A stretch of 64,000 nucleotides of DNA from Aurelia coerulea (lineage: Eukaryota > Cnidaria > Scyphozoa > Semaeostomeae > Ulmaridae): contig CM076962.1 in assembly GCA_039566865.1 (NCBI GenBank), positions 8,426,743 through 8,490,742 on the forward strand, written 5' to 3'. The position numbers and the translations under genes are program-made. The first letter of the stretch is position 1, and every line of letters starts with the position of its first letter. Under the pieces are notes generated by a model, which ran no database searches, was not told the origin of the DNA, and saw nothing but the letters and a program-made list of their open reading frames with translations. Shown here piece by piece: positions 11,346 through 23,934 of this stretch.

Positions 11346-12634
11346 GGACATTGCAGCCCCCTTCTCCCCACCCCCGCAACCACCAATCGTTTCAGGGCGA
11401 GAGAGCGAGACGAGCCGGGGACGAGCAGGGACGAGACGGTTCATGTTCTGAATAAATGTAAATTACAGACAAAAAATCTTTGAAAATGGTAAAATACCAA
11501 CCTTCCATAAAACGTACGTTATATGCAAAGTATTAATCCTCCAAAAGTAGGTGACTTCCTGCTCCAATCGTCAAGTATCGTCATTAATTGTCACGAATCA
11601 TCTTTCGGTTTCCTTCCCTCTCATTTTTTTTACGGTGAGCCTGATCTCATGCTACTTGGTAAGATAAGTTAGTTGAGCATGGAGGACTTCTTCTCAGGCC
11701 CGATCTCTCTTCTGTTTGACTACTGTTTGACATTATCCAATCTTGAAAGTTTGCAATGCTTGATTAACAAATTGCAGAAATCACACTCGGAAATATACTA
11801 ATGTAAACTCCACCCACCACTATCAAAATCCAGAAATGATTCTCCTTTCCGAAGTTGGAGTCAAAACAAACCTTTTTAAATGGAAACATTTTGAGCGTGC
11901 GGTTTACTGAAAGTGCTGCATGTCAAGTGCAGAGTGGCCGAAGAGTGGCAGAACCCAATGGTTTCAATGTCAAAACTGTTTACACGCATTTTTGATAAGA
12001 ACTCAAGTCTCAGATCGCCAAAAAATAAAGAAGCTCGAGTACTGAGAAACTATAAAATTGAGAAACCATTCATTCTAATAAGTTCTGATGGAAATCTTGA
12101 TCATAATTGTTCACTTGTTTCCGGTATCATATTACTCAAAAGATACTTGAGCAATGTCTAAACATTGGAAAGGTTTCAAAAAATGTATTTTTGAAATGTT
12201 CACGATGGCAAAAGTAGTGACCTTGAAGTTTGTTATGAAACCTTTAATAAGAAACGCATAAGAAATAATTTTGAGAAACTTTGCCCCAAATTCTTAGTTT
12301 CTTATTAAATAATTACGTTTATGTTACTGTGGAAATGGAAACTGTAAATTACAAAAGCTTCTTTGCTTTTTTAATTCAGGTAAGGTACATAGTTTCTTGA
12401 GTTTCTTAAGAGCATACCACTTGCTCGCTGTTTCTTACAAAATTGGGTGTATATATTTGAAGATGACAGTAATTTCACCCCGTTTAGCTGCAACTTAAAG
12501 AAAACTTATTTACTGCTACGATTTACTTGGTCAACTCCGGATCTCTGTCAATAATTCTTCTTTCCTGCTGGGGCACTCATCGTCGTAACAGGATTAAATT
12601 TCTGAGGTTCTTCTCTCGACTCAGGCTTGTTCAC
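11346..12634. other. Interior between the inverted arms
   Basis: No supported gene. A segment at about 12340-12420 resembles the 3' half of the short MITE family found at 14676, 48071 and 48761 (ACAAAAGCTTCTTTGC then AATTCAGG). Confidence 0.45.
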
Positions 12635-13130
12635 CGATTCGGAAGATTGATGTTGAAAATTGACTTTATGACATTTTAAACTATCTCTTAAAATATTTTT
12701 TCATCTGCTGGCTTCGCAATTGAATTCACATTGTTGTTTTTGATCGAGAAGTGTGATTTGTTGGGTTTGGACATAGCCGTCGGAGGGGTGTGGAAGACGT
12801 GCAAAAATGGGAGTCAAGAGCGAACGATCGCGCGAAGAGCAGAAAACGCAGAGTTTAGTGCCAATAAAAACATATGTGAAATTTATCGTTCTATACGTGT
12901 GCAAAAACGTTTGAGTTTTTGCGAAAGTATAATTTCGTCGCGAGGAAAAAACGAGGGTGTGGTTTTCCCCACAGCAAACCCCTCCTTCCGCCATTATCAT
13001 CTGATCACGTGATAGAAATATAGCTCTCTGATTGGCTAGTCAACCAAGATGACGTCATATGTAAACAAACCAAAGATCCTATTGTTACAAAATCTGCCCT
13101 TGTTATTGTAGCTACTTGTTTTCTCTCCCT
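12635..13130 (+). repeat. Inverted repeat arm B (~0.5 kb)
   Basis: Inverted partner of 10850-11345. Both copies begin near CCGATTCGGAA and end near ACAAAATCTGCCCTTGTTA. Confidence 0.8.
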
Positions 13131-13522
13131 AACAGCCAAACTATCAATTGAACATAGTTAAACTATACATCATTCAATGCACAAGAATGTAGGGATTCTA
13201 ACCATACCAAAATAATTGGAAAATATTGTAAAATTACATTTTCCAGGCAAATTTATTGCTTAAAAGAGTGTACCACAAAGATTTTGGGATACAGTTTGCT
13301 GGTGGCAAGTCTGCCCTGGCCGTGTGCAAATTTGCGAGCCATTCGATTGGCTCAAAGGGTACAAAACAGCTTTTTCGTACCTATACCTCGTGGATCTGTG
13401 AGTCGTAAGAAAACAGGATTTTAGCCATAGCACTTCCAATGTACACATCAGGAACACGTAAGCCACAGGGTAATCCGGGTCAGGCCATTTAAGCTTAAAA
13501 AGCAATTTACCCATTTAACAAA

Positions 13523-14084
13523 GGCATAACGGAATAACCAGACCCAGGACCAGTAGGACCGGACCCTAACGGACCAGACCCTAACGGACCAGACCCTAGG
13601 GGAATACCCATTACTTTCCTTCCAGCGTTTGTTTGCAATAGCGGCCAAGACAGATGTTTCGCTCCAAAGTAAGATAAGACAGTCACTGCTGTAAGTAAAT
13701 TCTACGTTGTGGATGCCACAACAAACGCAATAATGCATGGGATATTAAATCGTCTAACCAGCAGGCAAACTTTGATCCAGCCTCAAGCCATTGCCCACTG
13801 GGCCTAAGGCTAAGCATTTAACTACATGGCCTAAATATTTTACCTCTCTGCCTTGCTTGGTGATTCAACTTGTTGCAATGACGTCGTGATGCAAGCCACG
13901 TTAATTTAGCACACTCGCCTGAGTGTGTCGCAGAACATATGTGAATTCGAGGGTAACTCATTTGCAAAAGTGTACGAGATTTTTTCAGAACAGAAAGACT
14001 TCGTGTACGAGAGGGCATTCCCCTAGGGTCTGGTCCGTTATGGTCCGGTCCTAGTGGTCCTGGGTCTGGTTATTCCGTTATGCC
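13523..14084. mobile_element. Non-autonomous TIR element, 562 bp, with perfect 9-bp TSD
   Basis: Ends are GGCATAACGGAATAACCAG and its reverse complement, with about 70 bp of near-perfect terminal inverted repeat. TTTAACAAA stands immediately outside both ends (13514-13522 and 14085-14093). A 9-bp duplication points to a Mutator-like transposase supplied elsewhere, but no transposase is encoded. The left terminus contains an extra direct copy of ACGGACCAGACCCTA. Confidence 0.9.
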
Positions 14085-14228
14085 TTTAACAAAGGCCTGA
14101 TACACATAGTATGGTTTCATATTTGTTTTCAAGCACGCGAGCGGCTCAACAAGTCAAAAAACAAGGATTAACGTTTGAACCACATCGGAAACCTTTGTGT
14201 GAAAAATTGTAGTTCCTTTCTTTTAATC

Positions 14229-15846
14229 GGCATAACGGAATAACCAGACCCAGGACCACTAGGACCGGACCCTAACGGACTAGACCCTAGGGGGATGCCC
14301 TACCCTCGCTTTGACATTGGATAGGAAGTTAGTGAACGAAAGGAGGGGAATTTAACTCAAAAAGACCTCGTACACGAAATCCTTCTGTTCTAAAAAAATC
14401 TCGTACACTTTTGCGAATGAGTGACCCTCGAATTCACATATATGTTCTGTGACACACTCAGGCCACTCAACTGAGTTCATCGAAGAGAAGCTTTCAGACT
14501 GCCCAGCCTCCAAGCTGCAAGTTCATCTCAGCGCCAAGAGTTCAAATTTATCAGGCATGCAAATTTAGCAGGCATACTTAGGGACTTTGTTAGCTCCCAT
14601 GGTGGCCCCAGAAAATCATTAGGGGGGAGTTGGTCACATGTATCTTCCACAATATGGGTTACACTCATCTTTTTCGATAAGAAACTGAGGTCCAAGGTCG
14701 TTAGATAGTTTCTTAAATCTTAGAACATTTCGCTTCCAAAGTTTTAAATTTGTTTTTGCCAATTTGTAATGCCGAAAATGTAGAATTAATTTCGTTTTGT
14801 TAGAACGGCTTCCAAACTATTTGATAAGATCTAAAACAATAGGTAATAACATAACTGGCACTCAAAAATAATTGGACAGGGTACAGTAATAGCAACAGTA
14901 ATAGTATTTTTAAATGAAAATTACAAAAGTTTCGTGGCATTTTGATACAGGCAGTGGGGTAGTATTTTTCAAAAATTTTAGCTTACTGTTTCTTATGAGC
15001 TGTTTCTTGTAAAAATGCATGCCCGTAAGAAGCGGGGGGGGGCAGAGGGGTTTAAGCCCCCCAATAGTTTTGAAAACAGTGGTGCCACGCCACAAGTATC
15101 GATTAGATGTATTGTTCTGTATTGTTCTAATAACAATCCCCCCAATCAGAAGCTGCTTCCTGCATGCACGATACGAGAATACAAATGCACTACTCAAATG
15201 CACACTCTGAGATGTAATTTTGGGATCATGGGATTTACCAAAGACAGGTAGGGTCAATGCCCGGGTCAATGCGTGGTTTGAGAGAATAGTTCTATTAACA
15301 TTCCCAAAATCATCACTCTCTCTTTCGAGATCACCTTACCCCATATATCTGCCAATTACCACCTTCACAATAAACATTTCGAACAAACATGTTATCAACA
15401 AGCTGCCTGCTAAATGATTTTGCAGTCCCAAACTAACTGGCAAAGAGAGGCAAAGAGTCAAGAAATTGAGATTGTGGAGATGGAATACAACGTGGCTGGC
15501 ATCACGACGCCATTGCAACAACTTGAATTACCAAGCAAGGCAGAGAGGTAAAATATTTAGGCCATGTAGTTAAATGCTTTGGCATAGTGGGCAATGGCTT
15601 GAGGCTGGATCAAAGTTTGCCTGCTGGTTAGACGATTAAATATACCATGGGTATTTGCGTTTGTTGTGGCATCCAGAAGGTAGAATTTCCTTGCAGCAAT
15701 GACTGCCTTATCTTACTTTGGAGCGAACCTTCTGTGTTGGCCGCCATTGCAGAAAACGCTGGAAGGAAAGTAATGGGTATTCCCCTAGGGTCTGGTCCGT
15801 TAGGGTCCGGTCCTACTGGTCCTGGGTCTGGTTATTCCGTTATGCC
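14229..15846. mobile_element. Longer copy of the same TIR element, inverted, 1618 bp
   Basis: Same ~70 bp termini as the 562-bp element 145 bp to its left. The outer ~235 bp on the left and ~360 bp on the right match that element in reverse orientation. The centre (about 14465-15487) is absent from the short copy and includes a separate ~325 bp MITE. The flanks CTTTTAATC and CTTTTGAAA are only a weak candidate for a decayed 9-bp duplication. Confidence 0.85.
14676..14999. mobile_element. Short MITE with ATAAGAAAC ends
   Basis: Bounded by GATAAGAAAC on the left and GTTTCTTATGAG on the right. It shares scattered matches with copies at 48071-48373 and 48761-49084 (AGAATTAATTC, GATAAGATC...AAATAACATAA, GCACTCA, ATTACAAAAGTTTC). 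It is older and more diverged than those two. Confidence 0.6.
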
Positions 15847-17279
15847 CTTTTGAAAAGTTGAGTTGAGGAAATCCGAAAATCGACATTTTGGGCAAACAAA
15901 CGTTTACCGTAACCTTAATCCCAATTTTGAAGATCTGCCTAATGGAGCCAAATAGCTGCTGGAAGGCAGCAGATCTTTTGCAGTCAGCCAGTAGCAATAA
16001 GCAAGTGAAAGTCTATAAACTTCTTTGAATTACTGCTTTGTGTTACCATTTTGTGAAGGGAATGCCCGAAGAAACGCCTGAATGAATAGTTCTCTTTCGT
16101 TTTATTCTTATAGCATTCTGCAATATTCGTAGATAAGAAAGGTATGTTAACCCCCCCCCCCCCCCCTAATTCCAGCCAATTTCATTGCAAACTAAACTGG
16201 TGATAGAAAATATTTGACTGCCATCTGACAAATGCAAGCAACCATTTGTTTACCCATTCAGCCTCATTATTATTGCAGTTCTCTGTACACCAACCGTATT
16301 CAGAACCAAACCAATGCAATGCATGTATCTCTCAATGTCGACTATCTAAGGAAACAGTCTTGTTTTCATAAACCTGAAAACACATTGAATTTTACAGTAT
16401 CGTGGCTGCAGTATCATTAGTTACCAAGGATTACTACTGTATGGTTTTCAAACAAGTTTAACGCTAAATACTGTTCTGTGGAGGACTTATCTACTGTTGT
16501 TGTGTTTCACAGTTATTGTGTCATTTTTCATTTTGGAAGGGATTCGTTTGTTGATGTCAATGTTTCCAATTTTGTTACTTTATTCTGTCAATTATTGGTT
16601 TTCGGTGTTAGACGATATATTTTTATCTTGAATTTGCCTGCCTACCCATTTACATGAAGCGTTCGTGGCAAATTTTTTTGGAACGATGTTAGAACAGAGC
16701 TAATCAATGAAGGCTCTTTATGCCCAATTCGAGTCAAGTAATCAATCTCTGCATAGAAATGTATTTTGATTTCTTAACATATTTCGTTCACGAAGACTTT
16801 CACCATGAATGCAAAATTTGGAAAATACTTATATTCCCAAAGGGTATGATCACATGACTTGAAATGGGCGGAAACGATCGTAGCCGATTAGGTATCCTTC
16901 TCAAAATGCTCGATAAGGCAAAGAGTATACGCCAAATTTCTTCAGTTTTCATTTTAAAGGGCTGCATCCTTTGATATGCGGATTTTCCACAGAAAAATTT
17001 CAGAAGAAGTTTTCCAGCAGAACCATCATTATATTGCGAAACATTCCATGCTCGGTATCATTCATTTATTTGGGAGTGGAATTTGAATCCTTCGTGCATT
17101 ATACAATTTTGTTAACTTAAGTTCGAAGATACCAAACGTAGAAAACCCACTTCTCAATGGTGATTATTCAATAAACGAAAACCGTGCGCGCTTTCACTTT
17201 CAAATGATTCGCCCTGACGAACTAAGCAAAATTATGAATAAGTTTAAACATCTCATAGTTCTGGCATTGAGGTATATCA
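15847..17279. other. No supported gene; includes a poly-C run
   Basis: AT-rich sequence with only short random frames. A C-homopolymer of about 18 bases lies at 16150-16167. No RT, transposase or splice-supported coding is seen. Confidence 0.5.
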
Positions 17280-17389
17280 AGCTCATTTCTCAGAATTGGG
17301 ATGCTTGTTCTTGCACATTCATTGTGCAGCCTAGTCAACACGTCCATTTCACAAGGTCGATTCCCAGGAAACTGGAAGATTGCAAGGGT

Positions 17390-17581
17390 AGATTGAAGGT
17401 GTTGTGGCGCAGTGGTGTAATCCTCTGACTTTGCAGTCAGAATAGTCAGGCGGAGTGGGTTCGATACCCGGTAGGACCCCACCACTTGAGCGTCATGACA
17501 AGGGGTCGCGGACTCGATTAGGTCTGCTCTATTTCTGCGATCCCAGCGCTTGGCGCTGAAAAACGCAACTTCACCTTCACC
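17390..17581 (+). mobile_element. tRNA-derived SINE with TSD
   Basis: A tRNA-like head carries an A box TGGCGCAGTGG (17405-17415) and a B box GGTTCGATACC (17458-17468), spaced as in a tRNA with a long variable arm. An anticodon-like hairpin CTGAC/GTCAG lies between them. The body ends in a short (CTTCAC)n tail. AAGGGT flanks both ends (17384-17389, 17582-17587). Removing the SINE plus one AAGGGT rejoins the LINE coding in frame (ARV then SPIYKD). RNA polymerase III would transcribe it; LINE machinery would mobilise it. Confidence 0.82.
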
Positions 17582-18468
17582 AAGGGTTTCCCCTATCTAC
17601 AAAGATGGCTCCACCGAAGATAGATCTAACTATAGACTTCCTGTAGCTATAACTATAACTATGTGCTTCCTGTAGTTTCACGATTATTTGAAAAGATAGG
17701 CTTTGATCAGGTATTCAATTATTTTACTGAGAATGAATTTTTCATCTCAGACCAGTCGGGTTTCAGGCTTTTTCGCTCCGTATTGACATGCTTACTGAAG
17801 TGTACCAATGATTGATATCTAAATTTCGACAAAGGGCTTTTTACTGGAGTCATTTTTATCGACTTAAAGAAGCCTTGGACACTGTCGACCACGATATTCT
17901 CATCGCTAAGCTGCTTTTCTATGGAGTTTAAGGCCCACGCCTGGTTGGTTCATATCATACCTAAGTAATAGGAAGCCATGCTGTAAGGTAAATGGCAACA
18001 TATCTGAAATTCGGGACGTCAAATTTGGAGTGCCTCAGGGCTCCTGCCTTGGTCCACTCCTATTTTTTATCTATATAAATGACTTGTCGTTTGCCTTACA
18101 AAGAACTAAGGTCACAATTTATGCAGATGACACAAGCACTTCTTATTCCTCGAAATCTTTCTCCGACCTGAGAAATGCTATCAACTCAGATCCTGAGAAT
18201 CTTTGTTCGTGGCTACAGGGAAATAAACTGTCTCTCAATGTCACAAAGACACAGAGCATGATCCTTGGTACCGCACCCAACCTCAGAAGACTAGATTGCA
18301 ATGATTAAACCAATTTTCTCGCTTTGTATAGTAGATTCGCATTTTAGATATTGCTGCTCTGTTTGGGATGTGCTAATGATACCATACTTAGAAAATTGCA
18401 AAAGCTGCAAAATCGAGCAGCGCGTGTGGTTACAAACAGTCAATTCGATCAATCATCGTTGCCATTAA

Positions 18469-19627
18469 GGTAACTCTGCTTTCCGCTCTAGTGCACAGCG
18501 AGATGCCGTTTCGCAAAACCACTCTCCTCAGAAAACAGTTAATTTCTCCAATATGATTCGGTCTATCGAAAAGCGGTAAAAAGGATATTGTTCTGTATAA
18601 TCTGGGCAATCAAAAGATGTATAAATCGCAATTTTTCCGTCAACCCTGGCTTCGCAAATCCATGCTCAAATCTTGTTGCTGATTTCAGAAAAGTGGATTT
18701 ACCTCCAAAGCTACTCGAAAAAGTTTCCATTTTTTTTCGCTCCATCTTTAGTTAAGTAGTTGATCTACAACTTTGCCAAGTCTAATTGAAAAAGCTAGGC
18801 TAGATTTCCTGCAATCGAATTTTACATTTCTGTTTACCTTTCGACATCGAAGGGGAAAAGCGTTGGTCAACAGTTTAGCCCATACAGAACAATTTGAACT
18901 CCCGTAGAATGTTTTTGCAAAGAAATTAGTTCTTGATCTAAGATCTATGCTCATTGTGGACTCTAAAAGAAATTGATAATTTGTGAATGCTTACGAAAGT
19001 CTCGAAAGACACCCAAAGCATGGTTTCGTGAAGTTGCTGGTAAAAATCAGTAATTTTTAATCAATAGATGCAAATGATACTTTTACAAGCGCACTAAGGA
19101 TGTCTTTTGAGACCTGCGTATGGTAATCCCAAAAGATGACATTCATTTGTTTGCCAATGGAAAAATTTCTGAAAGTAATTTCAAGCCTGAGCTTTTGCAA
19201 GCGTGCTTCATAGCATGGTAATCTGTTGACCAAGGTTTCTCCATTTCGCTGTCGAAAAGTAAACAAAAATATGAAGTTCGATTGCAGGAAATCTAGCCTA
19301 GCTTTTTCAATCAGACTTGGCAAAGTTGTAGACCAACAGCCTAGCTAAAGATGGAACGAAAAAAAATCGAACATTTTTCGAGTAGTTTTGGAGATAAATC
19401 CACTTTTCTGAAATTAGCAAAAAGATTTGAACTAGGATTTGCGAAACCAGGGTTGACGGAAACATTGCGATTTATACATCTTTCGATTGCCCAGATTATA
19501 CAGAACAACATCCTCTTTACCGCTTTTCGATAGGCCGAATAATATTGGAGAAATTAAGTGTTTTCTGAGGAGATTGATTTTGCGAAACGGCACCTCGCTG
19601 TGCACTAAAGCGGAAAGCAGAGTTACC
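18469..19627. mobile_element. TTAA-targeting long-TIR element, 1159 bp, copy 1
   Basis: Termini GGTAACTCTGC and GCAGAGTTACC are each flanked by TTAA (18465-18468, 19628-19631). Terminal inverted repeats extend about 400 bp per arm around a ~350 bp centre, with no transposase frame. The TTAA target suggests mobilisation by a piggyBac- or Kolobok-type transposase. It sits inside a LINE, and removing it with one TTAA rejoins CCATTAATATC. An equally long copy is at 46667-47825. Confidence 0.9.
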
Positions 19628-19960
19628 TTAATATCACAACTAGCGTTGTAAAACAGTCAAAGAAATGATTGACTTTGAGACAGCTTGCATAGTTTATAAA
19701 GCCTTGAATGGGCTTGCACCTCGCTACATGCAATCTATGTTTTACAAATTGTCCGATTCTTCCAATCGCACCTTACGTAATGCCAGTACTGACCTCAGGA
19801 TTCCACTGTGTAAGACCTCAAATGGACAGCGGAGCTTTTCGTATCGAGGGGTTACTGTTTGGAACCAGTTGAGCTATGAAATAAAAATTGCTCCTTCGCT
19901 AGCTACTTTTTAAACGAGGCTAAAAGCATTTTTGAAAGATCAAAGAGGTTGATAATCTAA

Positions 19961-22559
19961 TTCAACGTTCAGCACATTCGTGTGACTTCCGAGTCCCTTT
20001 CTTTTTACATATTTTTCTTCTTTTATATAGGATCTTCAAGTTGGTTTGTTTATTCACATGTAATTAGATTAGACATGTTTTAAGCAGGGCACGTCGTAAA
20101 TCAGTTAATTTTTATTTACTGAATGTATTTGAATGAATCTACATCAAAATACTGTAAAATTTGTTCCTCATGAAACAGTGAGCTCCAGAATAGCCCCTGG
20201 TCGACTTGTCGAGATTATTTCTGTAAAATTTCATTAAGAAAGTATAGGAGTAAAAAACTGACCACAGTGCATTCGGTAACAGGTGACGGTCAAACCAGTC
20301 ACTTTATGCAAAATCTAACTTCATATTACTGTTTGCCAAGGAGGATAAGCAGAGCTTCCTACAATGCAACGCGCTTTGCTTCGAGATGCAATCACAGGAC
20401 AGAAGCAATGGCGGCGAAGCCGAAGAATTGATCGATGCGTTTTGTACTCGCAATACATTAACATTAAGGGAAACGACCAGTTGTGAGTATTTTTAAAGTG
20501 CATATGAAGCGAACTTTTTTATTCTCTGTTTCAATAAATTCGAGGTCGCTGATTACGACTGTGGTGATGAAATCTTCGAGAAATTGCTGTGAGCGACGTA
20601 ATATGCTTTTGAAAGTCCAATTGGACCGGGTATTGTGTTTTGACATAATAGGTTTGTCAGTTCACAAACAGGGGGGGGGGGTTTCGCTAGTATCCCAGCA
20701 TGCAACAGCAACGAAACGGTTGCCGCGGTCAGTTATTTGGACTTGCTGTTCATAGCAGCAGCCACACAGAAGCAACCAAATGTCATCGTACAGTCTGGTT
20801 TCATTTAAACTTATTTTAGCAGCAAAGAAACATTTCAGATTCAAACAGTGGTATTTGCTAGCAGTTTTCAACCGTTCTCTCAAGATTTATCTGGTTTCTT
20901 TCGATTTTGAAGGCGACTTTTTGTCCTCGATGGCTTCAAAACGCTTAGGCCCATCATCAAGCTTGGAACTACTTACTGCTTAGATCACTGAAAATGCAAT
21001 ATAACAGCAGTTCCTAACTTTTGAATCCATATACTAATCAGTCCCATACAAGGCATATCACATCGACGTGGTAGAGGGTTTCAAGGCAAAGAAACAATTG
21101 CTCAGACAACACAACACAAGCGAGAAGATATAACGCAGCAAAGAGTTGTTGAAAGAGAACTTGCTATAAGCCTGATTTTTCAAGCTGTTTTGAATGGATT
21201 TAGTGACTGATCAATCTTGAACCACAACAGTAATAAATGACAAGCCTGCACTTGTTGGCAGACAAACTTTAAGCCTCATCATGTAAAATAAAAGTCAAGT
21301 TGATTCGTTGTTGATTCCTGGATATCACCCCCTCCAGGCTCCCTTGGCTGGCCCACCCTTTGGCATTTGATTTTTCATCATCAGTGGTAAATCCTCCACT
21401 TCTTGGCTAGCAACCCTAATCAAATGCCCTGGTCTTACAGACTTGAAATATGGCCATACAAAGAGCCCAAAATAAGGCTCAAAACTATGTGATGTAGTTT
21501 TTCACATTGGTTTAAATGCCCTGCCACCATCCAGGATCATATACGTGATCATTTGCCTGAGGGTAGCCAGGGAGTCCTATGTTCAGATATTGATTTGACA
21601 TTAATTTGACTTGTGAATAATAAGCGAACACTGGAGTCTTTTGATTACACCCAGCTAAGAAATGTTTTAATTAATTAATGCAATTAGGAAACAAAAATTT
21701 TGGAAACAAAATTAGAAACAATTGCTTACACTCACTTTTTTACAAGAAAAAGCTAACAAAATATTCTTATGAAAGATGATGATTGGCTAGCAGCCACACA
21801 TTTACTTTGTCCAAAAAAATTGTGACTCACAGATTCCCTTCCATATGCAAAAATGACAATATATCAAACTGTTTGATTACATAATGTAGGATTGAAGAGG
21901 ACCTAACTACGCAAAGAAAACTTGCAACACTTTAATCTTCACGCTTTTTTGTTAATCTCTCGATGCTGACTACTTTTGCCTTTTGGGAGCATCTTCAGTG
22001 CATGACAACTGTTTGATTACAATTTATCATTTGGTCCCCTCCCTTTCTCCCTGTTGTATAGATGTCATAAATGGATACCGGATGTCATAACATAGACAAG
22101 TATCAAACTTTCAACTATTAAGTATCAAAATATCAAATAACTTATTATCAGTTTAGTTACAAGTGATACACAGTTGAGTATTACAAGAATTACACAAAAT
22201 TAGCAATGCTTGTTTGTGAACAGTTTGTTGTCATCATTGTTGATTCTCTGCTCATATTTGTACATGTGCTCCACCTTCATTAGGATTTCATCTAATATGC
22301 AAGAAATTTCATCTGTTCAAATTTTCACTTGTACAATAAACGTCATCTTGTTTCCTTGGTTTCTGGTTATTGGTTTCTGTGTTGGATGAAATTTATTATT
22401 GAAACCTCCAGAAATCTTCTCAGTTGTTTTCATGATACAACAATTTGCAACCTAGAAACAAAGTTTACATACATATTTCAAATCACTCAACACGAAGAAT
22501 TCTGTCTCCCTGCAAATATTTAAACAGTAATAAAATGTATAAATGATTTAAGTACCAAA
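19961..22559. other. No supported gene; one weak exon candidate
   Basis: Mostly AT-rich sequence with a G-homopolymer at about 20671-20681. A possible short first exon (ATG at 20386 or 20364) ends at a textbook donor GTGAGT at 20483. I see no downstream partner exon, so I do not call a gene. Confidence 0.35.
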
Positions 22560-22745
22560 AATAGCTTAGATGTTTAAAACACGACGTTTCGAGCATATAC
22601 TCGTTATCAAGTGACTCGAAATCAATCGAGCCGAGCAAAGAGAAGAGAAGATTCGACAAATAGGAAGGAATGCGAGATGCGACGTGACGTAGCGTAGATA
22701 GGGAATGGGGAATGGGAGGAATGTGAGAAAAGAGTAAGGAAGGAC
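22560..22745 (-). mobile_element. Penelope-like element terminal fragment
   Basis: On the minus strand this holds the signature CACTTGATAA, a hairpin CGAG...CTCG, then AAACGTCGT (22581-22613 on the plus strand). The same arrangement follows the GIY-YIG coding end at 26917-27298, where it marks the terminus of a Penelope-like retroelement. No coding remains here. The upstream sequence is pyrimidine-rich like the other copy. Confidence 0.65.
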
Positions 22746-22848
22746 CTATTGCAGATAAGTAAATTACATGATTAAATTAAAGAAAATGCAAATTACATCA
22801 GTAAATTACTTTAGTAAATTACATCATGCCTTAGCTGCAAATATTTAA

Positions 22849-23773
22849 GGTTACTGTATCCCTTCAGTGACCACTCACGGTGTCTTCTTTCTTGATTATC
22901 ACGCCCGTGACATAACACGTATAAACTATACATCATTCGATTCGTCATTAAATAGGGAGTATTTACGAGCCAAAAAGAATACAAATATCCGAAAATTGGG
23001 CGTTATACATCCGAAAACGTGAAAATCGTACCTTCCCCCCTTCTAGAACCTCCCTGTCCCCCCATATATGTTTCATTTAAATCTCAATGAGATTTTTGCG
23101 TTCTCAACACATTAATCAAGCAAAGTGTGTCTCAAATTTCGTTTGCATGCCTTAGCTTCAGAATAATTAATAAAACGATTTTGCCCCTCGCTCCCTGGCC
23201 TCGTTTTGAGATTCATTCAAATGTTGAATTTGGACCATGCACTTTTTCTCAAAAGTTAGACATACTTTGGTTCCCCTGTGCCTTTTCTCTCTGTTTGCCA
23301 AATGTCAGCCAATTATATCAAGCCGTTGGGTACAGGGAGCTGTATGAATACCCATTCGTTGCTGAAAAATTGATTTTGAAAAAAGCGCCGAAACAGTTTC
23401 TTAGCATACAGTTCCACTGTTGAAAATGATTAACTTCAATCTGGCCACAAGAGTAAACAGAGTAATCCTGTATGTATTTAGTGCAGAGTTTACAATGACA
23501 TAATTGGTATTATAACCGCAAAATCCATTCAACAGGAAATCAAAGGCACTTGAAACCTTTAACCTTTAGTTCTCAAATAATCCTCGTCATGTAAACAGCA
23601 TTTTCCTAGCAGAAAATACCTTGCTTTAAATTGCTTATAATTCGCTGAAAAATAAAGTAAAATTCCTTGAAATTATTAGAAATTGTAGGAAGATGTGTGT
23701 GCTATCCAATGATCTAAAAATCCAAAAGTTGATCGGAAAAGACTTTTTATCGTCCTGAAGGGATACAGTAACC
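22849..23773. mobile_element. TTAA-targeting element family 2, 925 bp, copy 1
   Basis: Ends GGTTACTGTATCCCTTCAG and its reverse complement. TTAA is on the left (22845-22848) and a mutated TAAA on the right. No transposase frame; non-autonomous. A 929-bp copy at 31573-32501 matches over its length. Confidence 0.85.
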
Positions 23774-23934
23774 TAAAAGTTTCCTCTCTTTGCATTCTCA
23801 GTTTACTCCCAAGTAATTTCCCTGAGCCACAAGAAAAAGGTTTCAAAACTGCTTAACAATATTTTTGGAGATACAAGTATTTTTTTCACTAGAGACTAAG
23901 AATTTGAACCAGTTTCTTCAACTCAAAGTTTCTA

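Larger units (their letters stand above)
17280..19960 (+). pseudogene. LINE ORF2 fragment split by a SINE and a TTAA element
   Basis: Plus-strand non-LTR RT remnant. The first piece reads NTSISQGRFPGNWKIARV and stops at the SINE. The second piece resumes at 17588 with SPIYKDGSTEDRSNYR, includes the fingers block ISDQSGF, FIDLKK-LDTVDHDIL with indels, then FGVPQGSCLGPLLFFIYIND and IYADDTSTSY (about 18117-18145), and reaches HFRYCCSVW and LQNRAARVVTNS before the TTAA element at 18469. The third piece, 19632-19960, has EMIDFETACIVYKALNGLAPRYM and QRSFSYRGVTVWNQL with a stop at 19911. Multiple frameshifts; inactive. The family differs from the Cys-tailed CR1-like copies. Confidence 0.88.

Noticed and set aside
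17398..17475. Functional tRNA gene
   Set aside because: A and B boxes are good, but the acceptor stem does not pair, the anticodon loop has only six bases, and the unit has target duplications inside a LINE. A SINE is the better call.
21335..21584. TIR element (CTCCAGGCTCCCTTGGCTGG / AGCCAGGGAGTCC)
   Set aside because: The inverted match is short and imperfect and no target duplication is visible.
21950..22020. Another Penelope-like terminal hairpin
   Set aside because: The stem pairs poorly and the CGAAACGTC core is absent.
22581..22613. Active hammerhead ribozyme
   Set aside because: The expected CUGAUGA box reads UUGAUAA, which changes a catalytic purine. Kept only as a structured Penelope-type end.
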